This document shows positions 58,228 to 64,000 of a stretch of DNA of 64,000 nt, piece after piece. The DNA comes from Klebsiella aerogenes. Lineage in GTDB: Bacteria > Pseudomonadota > Gammaproteobacteria > Enterobacterales > Enterobacteriaceae. Both the position numbers and the translations under genes were made by a program. How positions within the stretch are numbered: position 1 is the stretch's first letter; every line of letters starts with the position of its first letter. The notes beneath the pieces were generated by a model, which worked only from the letters and a program-made list of their open reading frames with translations, had not been told where the DNA came from and made no database searches. The stretch spans positions 2,850,422 through 2,914,421 of the forward strand of contig CP119076.1 of NCBI GenBank assembly GCA_029027985.1. Reading direction: 5' to 3'.

Positions 58228-60444
58228 TCAGGCATTGAGCTCAATTTTCTTACCGTTCACCATCACGCCAGCGGCGTTAATGGTGATCGTCGACCCGCCA
58301 GCGGTAATCTCCACGCTGCCGTTGCCGATCAAAATACCGCTTTCGCCAACGTTGATATGCAGAGTGTCGGTGGCGCTATCGGTCACGCTTCCCTGAGTAA
58401 AGCGGGTATCGCCGCCGGTGATGCTGAGCGTACGCCCGGCGCCGATCGTCACCTCCTGCTTACTGGTGATGTTCTGCGTCTGCTTACCGGTCACCGAGAC
58501 ATCGTGGTTACCCGCGATCCCCAGCGTCTGATTGCCGGTAACCTGTACATTGCGGTTCTGCTGGACGCTGACGCTTTCATTGCCCTGCACCTGACGGGTG
58601 CGATCCTGCACCACCGTCAAAGACTGATTGCCCTCTACGGTGCCGGTGTGGTTACTTTTCACCGTGGCGGTGTGGTTGCCGGTGATGGTTTCATCGCGAT
58701 TTTGCTCAACGCTTAAGGTTTCATTCCCCTTCACGCTCTCGGTGCGGTTCTGCGCAACGGTGGTGGTTTCGTTACCGTTGATGGTCTTACTGCGATCTTT
58801 ACCGACGGTGACGCTCTCGTTGCCGTCCACCGTACGGGTACGGTTCTGTTTGATATGGCTGGTTTCGTCTTTACCGACGGTTTTCGTGCGGTTGCTGCCG
58901 ACATCATGGGTTTCGTCGTTTTCGACTTCGGTGTCCATGTTGCGTTCAGCGTGCAGCCAGAGCTGCTCTTCGCCGGGTTTGTCTTCAAAGCGCAGGGCGT
59001 TGGCGTTGTCCGGCGAACCATCTTTCGACCGGCTCATAAAGCCCATCTGCGTCGCCGCGGCAGGCAACGCCCATGGCGGCATGCTGGCTTCGTTGTATAC
59101 GCGGCCAATGACAATCGGCCGGTCCGGCTCGCCGTTAATAAAGTCCACCACCACTTCATCGCCCACACGCGGGATCTGCACTCCGCCGTAGCCTTGACCG
59201 GCCCAGGCGCTGGAGACACGCACCCAGCAGGAGCTGTTTTCATCGCCCTGGCTTTCGCGGTCCCAGTGGAATTTCACCTTGATCCGGCCATATTTATCGG
59301 TCCAGATCGATTCACCTTTCGGCCCCACAACACGGGCAGTCTGCGGCCCATAGGTCCGCGGCCAGTCGGTCTTCGACGAGGGAACAAACGGCGTAGAAGC
59401 GGGAATGACGCTAAATGCAATGCGTTGCTGCGTCGAATCAGCGCCGCCGGAGGCATACTGGTTTTCTTCAAAATCGTAATGCGCGCCAACCACCAGCCAT
59501 TTCGCGTTATCGGCCAGATTGGGCGCACGGATCAGGGTAAACGTATGCCCCGGCACGATGCCGGTGGCGGTAGCGATACCTTGCGTTTGCTGCTGCCCGG
59601 CCTGCCAGGACTGTTGCCGAATGCGGGCATAGGCCTCGCCATCGCCGTGCTCCATAAAGCGCCCAGGCCAGTCGTAGACATCGATTTTCCCCGGCGTCGG
59701 CGAGACCGGGTTCTGCAGCGTTTGCAGCATCCAGGCGTGCGGCTTGCGGAAGTCATAATCATCGGTACTGTAAAGACCCGGCGTGACAACATGGCTTGCC
59801 ATCAGCTGGCTAATCCCCTCTTCGCCGACCGCGCCGCCGCCCGACTGCGCATGCCAGGGAATCGTTTCATAACCGGGAAACGCTTCCGCCTGCTGGTAGT
59901 CATCCATCAACACCAGGGTATGGCCGTCTTTATCGTGGCGGAACAGATAGCTGATGCCTTCCAGTTCCAGCAAACGGCTCATAAACTGGAAGCTGCTTTC
60001 CGCGTACTGCACACAGTAATCCCACTGCCGGTAGCTGTGGGTGAGCTTGTCCTCAAACTTAACGTTGTGTTCGCTCAGCAGCGTCGCCACGATATCCGGT
60101 ACCCGCTGCTGCTGGAAAATACGGAAGTTGCGGTCGCGCATCATCGGCCAGAAATCGGGTTCAAGCGTGGTTTGGTACACGGCGTAGCGCGTGTCGCCCA
60201 GATCTTCAGCACGCACAGAGACAGCGGTGATTTTGCCGGAAAGGTAACGCTCCTGCCCCCATTGCCCGGGGACCACCACCGTCATGTTCTTCCCGAGCAT
60301 GGCCTGGCGATCGATAGCGAAATCCTGACTGAGCAAATCAACCTGAAAGCGGAACGGTTCGGACAGTTTTTCCTGCCCGCTGAATTTCCAGAATAAAAGC
60401 GAGGAGCTGTCGACAGAAGACAGGATCGATATCCGATTAACCAT
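58228..60444 (-). CDS. vgrG: VgrG (TssI), type VI secretion spike protein
   Basis: 738 residues. N-terminal gp27-like part (LLFWKFSGQEKLSEPFRFQVDLLS, AESSFQFMSRLLELEGISYLF), the gp5 OB-fold with WTDKYGRIKVKFHWDRESQG and SCWVRVSSAWAGQGYGGVQIPRVGDEVVVDF, and a C-terminal beta-helix needle built of repeats such as VGKDETSHIKQNRTRTVDGNESVTV, ending in a DUF2345-like tail (GESGILIGNGSVEITAGGSTI). No extra effector domain follows the tail. AAAGGAATCTAT precedes the ATG. First gene of the effector operon; no other tss genes are in the window. Confidence 0.96.
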   Translation of the reverse strand: MVNRISILSSVDSSSLLFWKFSGQEKLSEPFRFQVDLLSQDFAIDRQAMLGKNMTVVVPGQWGQERYLSGKITAVSVRAEDLGDTRYAVYQTTLEPDFWPMMRDRNFRIFQQQRVPDIVATLLSEHNVKFEDKLTHSYRQWDYCVQYAESSFQFMSRLLELEGISYLFRHDKDGHTLVLMDDYQQAEAFPGYETIPWHAQSGGGAVGEEGISQLMASHVVTPGLYSTDDYDFRKPHAWMLQTLQNPVSPTPGKIDVYDWPGRFMEHGDGEAYARIRQQSWQAGQQQTQGIATATGIVPGHTFTLIRAPNLADNAKWLVVGAHYDFEENQYASGGADSTQQRIAFSVIPASTPFVPSSKTDWPRTYGPQTARVVGPKGESIWTDKYGRIKVKFHWDRESQGDENSSCWVRVSSAWAGQGYGGVQIPRVGDEVVVDFINGEPDRPIVIGRVYNEASMPPWALPAAATQMGFMSRSKDGSPDNANALRFEDKPGEEQLWLHAERNMDTEVENDETHDVGSNRTKTVGKDETSHIKQNRTRTVDGNESVTVGKDRSKTINGNETTTVAQNRTESVKGNETLSVEQNRDETITGNHTATVKSNHTGTVEGNQSLTVVQDRTRQVQGNESVSVQQNRNVQVTGNQTLGIAGNHDVSVTGKQTQNITSKQEVTIGAGRTLSITGGDTRFTQGSVTDSATDTLHINVGESGILIGNGSVEITAGGSTITINAAGVMVNGKKIELNA
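58440..58930 (-). repeat. Degenerate tandem coding repeats of the VgrG needle
   Basis: Within vgrG, units of about 24 bases encoding the pattern V-x-(G/Q)-N-(R/E/Q)-x-x-(T/S) recur about twenty times. They form the trimeric beta-helix and are not a CRISPR or satellite. Confidence 0.8.
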
Positions 60445-60949
60445 ATAGATTCCTTTATGGTGCAGGCCGCCATTTCTGCGTAACCCACCAGGGAGATATC
60501 ATTACGCGTGCTTAAAAGATTCGGCAACCGTGAAGCAAATTCCTTAAGACTGATAAATTATCTTAAATATTTATCAGAAGTCATCTCTTCGCCCCATATT
60601 CAACCCAGGAATAATCTTAATTTTTAAAATCTGTGCCTTTCTTCATCTTAATACCGCCATTGTGAGTGGTTGAATTCCTGCGGCGGGGATTAATGACCGC
60701 TTCAACTTATTCGTCGCGGTCATAAGGTAAGTCTGAAAATAGGTTTCTGGCGCAGGGAAAGATGTTTAACCCTGCCGCTACGCTTTACACTACCCGCGGC
60801 TGCGAACTGCCATCACAGCCATTTGCTCACCGGCCTGCTCTTGCATACGGTCGGCCGGTGAGCAATCCCTACCCATTCAGTAAATGGGTGCGCTAATAAA
60901 AAACAATATGCTGTACCGCTAGCCGAAATAATAGCGTCATTTCAGCAAA
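60445..60949. other. Intergenic region upstream of vgrG
   Basis: 505 AT-rich bases with no convincing ORF. It should hold the vgrG promoter. CTGATAAAT/ATTTATCAG (60550-60577) is a perfect 9-bp inverted repeat with a 10-nt loop, about 105 bases before vgrG, a possible operator or leader hairpin. GACCG/CGGTC-type symmetry lies at 60687-60720. I found no sigma-54 box. Confidence 0.5.
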
Positions 60950-61981
60950 CTAAATGGCGTTACGCCACCCCATTGCCGGCGCAACATATTTCAGGATCGA
61001 CTCAATAACGTGAACGTTATAATCCACGCCGAGCTGATTCGGCACGGTCAACAATAAGGTATCCGCCTCAGCAATCGCCTCATCCTGTTGCAGTTGCGCA
61101 ATAAGTTTATCGGGTTCTGCAGCATAACTGCGCCCGAAGATAGCGCGGGTTTTCTCATCAAGAAAACCAATACTATCGCTGTTATCGCGGCTGGAACCGA
61201 AATACATTCGATCCCTGTCATCCATCAGCGCAAAAATGCTGCGGCTGACCGATACCCGCGGGGTTCGCGTATGCCCGGCTTCCGCCCAGGCCTGACGATA
61301 GGCGCGGATCTGTTTCGCCTGCTGAATATGGAATGGTTCGCCGGTTTCATCATTTTTCAGGGTAGAACTTTGTAGGTTCATCCCGAGTTTCGCCGCCCAC
61401 ATCGCCGTCGCATTCGAACCGGCTCCCCACCAGATTCGATCGCGTAGACCGTCGGAATGCGGCTCAAGGCGCAGCAGGCCCGGCGGATTAGGGAACATCG
61501 GCTGAGGATTAGGTTTGGCAAAACCTTCTCCGCGCAGCACATCCAACAGAACCTCTGTGTGGCGGCGCGCCATATCCGCTTCCGTTTCGCCCTCCAAAGG
61601 TTGATAACCAAAATGTCGCCAACCATCAATGACTTGCTCCGGAGAACCGCGGCTGATCCCAAGCTGCAAACGCCCGCCGGAGATCAAGTCCGCCGCGCCG
61701 GCATCCTCCGCCATATACAGCGGGTTTTCATAGCGCATATCAATAACGCCAGTGCCAATTTCAATCTTTTGGGTTTTGGCGCCGATAGCGGCCAGCAGAG
61801 GGAACGGCGAGCTTAGCTGGCGGGCAAAGTGATGGACCCGAAAATAAGCGCCGTCCGCGCCTAACTCTTCAGCGGCGACGGCCAGATCGATGGATTGCAG
61901 GAGCGTATCGGCAGCCGAGCGAGTACCCGACTGCGGCGACGGCGTCCAGTGGCCAAATGACAAAAATCCGATCTTTTTCAT
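60950..61981 (-). CDS. LLM-class (luciferase-like) flavin-dependent oxidoreductase
   Basis: 343 residues of the bacterial luciferase-like TIM barrel. MKKIGFLSFGHWTPSPQSGTR, LGADGAYFRVHHFARQLSSPF, IEIGTGVIDMRYENPLYMAEDAGAADLISGGRLQLGISRGSP are the F420/FMN-binding LLM motifs. Substrate unknown; the LLM oxidases use FMNH2 and oxygen. AGGATAAATCATC precedes the ATG. No operon partner. Confidence 0.87.
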   Translation of the reverse strand: MKKIGFLSFGHWTPSPQSGTRSAADTLLQSIDLAVAAEELGADGAYFRVHHFARQLSSPFPLLAAIGAKTQKIEIGTGVIDMRYENPLYMAEDAGAADLISGGRLQLGISRGSPEQVIDGWRHFGYQPLEGETEADMARRHTEVLLDVLRGEGFAKPNPQPMFPNPPGLLRLEPHSDGLRDRIWWGAGSNATAMWAAKLGMNLQSSTLKNDETGEPFHIQQAKQIRAYRQAWAEAGHTRTPRVSVSRSIFALMDDRDRMYFGSSRDNSDSIGFLDEKTRAIFGRSYAAEPDKLIAQLQQDEAIAEADTLLLTVPNQLGVDYNVHVIESILKYVAPAMGWRNAI

Positions 61982-62162
61982 GATGATTTATCCTGATTTC
62001 GGGAAAACAGTCAGCAGACGACAGGGCTGCAAAAGGTCGTGCAAGCCCGCGTCTGCTTTAGATTTCCCCTACTCTACGCCTTCGCAAAAATGAATAAATG
62101 GCGTTTATTTAACAGAATACTTCAAATAAATTGACCGAGTAGATGTGCTAACGTCACTCTCC

Positions 62163-62327
<165 letters not shown>

Positions 62328-62379
62328 TTATCGCCCTTCCTGCTACCGGCTAAAGCAATAATATATTATTCACATATCA

Positions 62380-62396
62380 TTACCATGATATGGTAA
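62380..62396. promoter_or_regulatory. Perfect palindrome upstream of the spermidine-synthase-like gene
   Basis: TTACCAT-GAT-ATGGTAA, 7-3-7 perfect symmetry, about 70 bases before the ATG at 62465 and next to an AT-rich stretch (ATATATTATTCACAT). It looks like a repressor operator. Confidence 0.45.
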
Positions 62397-62464
62397 GTTT
62401 CCAATCTCAGACCTGGCCACTATTCCTGCCTGCACCTGAATTCTGAAACGTAAAAGCGGTAACC

Positions 62465-63244
62465 ATGGATACACAGACAGAACCATTACTAAGGGAACTC
62501 CTGGGGCTCACTCGTCAGGAAAAGGTGTTGTACAAAACCGAAGATGCCTGGGGGGAAATTATTGTCGGCGGCTGGCGGCAATTCCGCGTCCTGCGTTTTG
62601 ATGATGTGTTTGAGCAGAGCAAGGTCAATCTGCTTTCACCGCAGACCCCCGTACATCATTATATTCGAGCGATGATGATGGCGAACTATTGGTGCAAACC
62701 GACATCAGCGCTGCTATTGGGACTGGGCGGCGGCGCCCTGCTGCGGGCGTTACACGCCATGGATAACACGTTGGCGGTGGATGTCGTGGAGTTGCGCCCG
62801 GCGGTTATCGAGGTGGCCCGTGAGTGGTTCACCCTACCGGAGACGGACAGCATTCGCTATTTCCCGGAGGACGCGGTCCATTTCCTCACGCGGGAAACCA
62901 CGACTCGCTATCCGCTGATTTTTGCCGACCTGTATCTGGCCTGGGAGATGGATCCGCTTCAGGGTACAGAAGCGTTTCTGACTCGTTGTCGGGCGCAGCT
63001 GCAGGACGATGGCTGGCTGGTGATCAACTACCTGTCGGTTCCCGGCAGCGACAGTCTGCTGTACCAGGCGTTGCGCCAGGTTTTTAGCACGGTCTTTTTC
63101 TGCCAGGTCATTGAGGGGGGAAACGTGGTGATTTATGCAACAGGCCAGCGACAGAATGCGGAAGCCCTGCGCCGCGATGCCATATTGAACAGCGCTAATG
63201 ACAACCATATCCGGCTTTTCGCCGAACGGCTTGAACGTTTGTAA
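62465..63244 (+). CDS. Spermidine-synthase-fold, SAM-binding protein
   Basis: 259 residues. The Rossmann methyltransferase motif ALLLGLGGGALLRAL (about 82-96), the acidic end of the next strand VDVVELRPAVIEVAREWF (Glu109) and DAVHFLTRE are those of the spermine/spermidine synthase family. The catalytic Asp region of true polyamine synthases (D-x-D/SSDP) is replaced by FADLYLAWEMDPLQG, so aminopropyl transfer is uncertain. No membrane part, unlike the fused MFS forms. Substrate unknown. Confidence 0.8.
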   Translation: MDTQTEPLLRELLGLTRQEKVLYKTEDAWGEIIVGGWRQFRVLRFDDVFEQSKVNLLSPQTPVHHYIRAMMMANYWCKPTSALLLGLGGGALLRALHAMDNTLAVDVVELRPAVIEVAREWFTLPETDSIRYFPEDAVHFLTRETTTRYPLIFADLYLAWEMDPLQGTEAFLTRCRAQLQDDGWLVINYLSVPGSDSLLYQALRQVFSTVFFCQVIEGGNVVIYATGQRQNAEALRRDAILNSANDNHIRLFAERLERL

Positions 63245-63267
63245 TTTCCACCTTGCGCCTGCGGATG

Positions 63268-63294
63268 TGGTATTATCATTAGATTAACATACCA
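63268..63294. promoter_or_regulatory. Inverted repeat upstream of the RHH gene
   Basis: TGGTAT-N15-ATACCA just before the start of the 64-residue RHH gene, overlapping a likely -10 (TATTAT). The half-site resembles the ACCAT/ATGGT arms of the palindrome at 62380, so one protein could bind both. Confidence 0.35.
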
Positions 63295-63307
63295 GGGCGA
63301 TAACCGT

Positions 63308-63502
63308 ATGGAAAAGAAAACTGCGCGACTGACACTACTGATTGACCCGCACAAGAAAGAGGCTTTTGAAACCCTTTGCCGGCAACAGGATGTCACACCT
63401 TCTCAGGTAGTCAGACAACTGATCCGCGATTACCTTCAGCAGCATAATGCCGAGTATGAAACCCAGACGCAAAAAGATAATCCCATCATTCGCAGCGTCT
63501 AA
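63308..63502 (+). CDS. Ribbon-helix-helix (CopG/Arc-type) DNA-binding protein
   Basis: 64 residues. TARLTLLIDPHKKEAFETLCRQQDVTPSQVVRQLIRDYLQQHN is a complete RHH fold: an N-terminal beta strand with alternating residues (ARLTLLI), a helix, a turn with TPSQV, and a second helix. The short polar tail follows. RHH proteins bind DNA as dimers and often regulate themselves; no toxin-like partner gene follows, so an antitoxin role is less likely. Confidence 0.78.
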   Translation: MEKKTARLTLLIDPHKKEAFETLCRQQDVTPSQVVRQLIRDYLQQHNAEYETQTQKDNPIIRSV

Positions 63503-63674
63503 ATCCGGCACCCGCGAGACGGGTGCCGCCGATTCCCCACTCAGAACTCACTGAATTCTCCGATGCCTCCGGCAATGTCCATCGTGCAGACTTGCCTAAT
63601 AATGTTATCATTAAATTCACACATTATTATCATATTTACGCCTGCAAACACATCGCTAAACCGGGAGGTCTACC

Positions 63675-64000
63675 ATGCGTATTAGTACGCGCTGTCAGCA
63701 TGCCATTCTCACCAGCCTTTTGCTCGCCCGGGCAGACAAGGTTGTGACCACCAACGAAATGCATCAGAAACTGGGTATATCGATTTCCTACCTGGAGCAA
63801 CTGCTTGCCATATTACGCCAAAAAGGGATCGTGGAAGCTATCCGGGGTCCCGGCGGCGGATATCAACTGGCCCGCCATCCTGAGCATATTACGGCTGAAG
63901 ATATCGTCCGCGCCTTTCAGGACGGAGGTCGACAGAAGTCGTTGGGTCGAGCGGACGATCTGTCCGGATTGTGGCAGCAGTTTTGCCAGGATACGTGGCA
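63675..64000 (+). CDS. Rrf2-family transcriptional regulator, N-terminal part (3' truncated by window)
   Basis: Open frame from ATG 63675 (GGGAGG 7 bases upstream) to the window end, 108 codons. MRISTRCQHAILTSLLLARA, VTTNEMHQKLGISISYLEQLLAILRQKGIVEAIRGPGGGYQLAR is the Rrf2 winged helix as in IscR, NsrR and RirA. In the part seen, the three closely spaced Cys that bind the cluster in IscR are absent (VRAFQDGGRQKSLGRADDL), so it may be a cluster-free member. Target unknown; AT-rich dyad-like bases at 63600-63640 (AATGTTATCATTAAATTCAC) precede it. Confidence 0.85.
   Translation, partial: MRISTRCQHAILTSLLLARADKVVTTNEMHQKLGISISYLEQLLAILRQKGIVEAIRGPGGGYQLARHPEHITAEDIVRAFQDGGRQKSLGRADDLSGLWQQFCQDTW

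Noticed and set aside
58440-58930. Regularly spaced short repeats that could suggest a CRISPR array
   Set aside because: They are degenerate, have no unique spacers and are in frame with the VgrG beta-helix needle.
58855-60396. 513-residue plus-strand open frame antisense to vgrG
   Set aside because: Fully inside vgrG, which matches its family along the whole length; no independent motif.
63523-63747. 74-residue plus-strand frame overlapping the Rrf2 start
   Set aside because: It overlaps the clear Rrf2 helix-turn-helix frame from ATG 63675 and has no ribosome site.

Overview
The window looks like chromosome of an enterobacterium in the Klebsiella/Raoultella group. Two thirds of it follows the E. 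coli K-12 gene order from xthA to yoaF. The class A acid phosphatase next to selD, the secreted GH18 chitinase and the orphan vgrG-rhs module are not in that K-12 block. Assignments rest on recognising protein sequences and motifs by eye; no database search was run.

Layout. 1-8.2 kb: xthA 3' end, then the same-strand chain ydjX-ydjZ-ynjA-ynjB-ynjC-ynjD-ynjE (two DedA-type membrane proteins, a CMD-family protein, an ABC importer, a three-domain rhodanese), then ynjF and nudG. 8.4-18.3 kb: housekeeping genes gdhA, topB, selD, phoC, ydjA, sppA, ansA, pncA. 18.4-27.1 kb: the ydj catabolic cluster on the minus strand (ydjL, K, J, I, H, G, F, E: two dehydrogenases, two MFS transporters, aldolase, kinase, aldo-keto reductase, DeoR repressor). 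27.6-36.6 kb: chitinase, yeaC, msrB, gapA, yeaD, mipA, and yeaGH behind a sigma-54 promoter. 37.2-43.9 kb: a YmcF-like small zinc-ribbon protein, dgcJ, yeaK, yeaL, nimR/nimT, a glutamine-amidotransferase-like gene, yeaO, yoaF. At about 44 kb the K-12 order breaks: yoaF is followed by tonB and yciI, which lie elsewhere in K-12, and then by a two-gene c-di-GMP cassette (HD-GYP phosphodiesterase plus GAF/GGDEF cyclase).

49.3-60.4 kb, minus strand, is a type VI secretion effector island: vgrG, an unrecognised 517-residue protein, a 42-residue single-membrane-segment ORF not named in any family I know, a PAAR-like/Rhs polymorphic toxin with an AHH nuclease tip, its immunity gene, then two displaced Rhs tips (a WHH-type nuclease and a decayed, unassigned toxin), each with its own candidate immunity gene. 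The Rhs tips share a 402-bp block that can serve for recombinational tip switching. No structural tss genes are in view. 60.9-64 kb: a luciferase-like monooxygenase, a spermidine-synthase-fold protein, a ribbon-helix-helix regulator and the start of an Rrf2 regulator.

Non-coding highlights: a candidate Hfq-type small RNA ending in a strong terminator between yoaF and tonB; a highly structured intergenic repeat with a short relative between yeaG and yeaH whose closing stem shows compensatory changes; a 20-bp-spaced direct repeat around the ydj operon promoter; a Fur-like site before tonB; a CRP-like site before gapA; REP-type palindromes.
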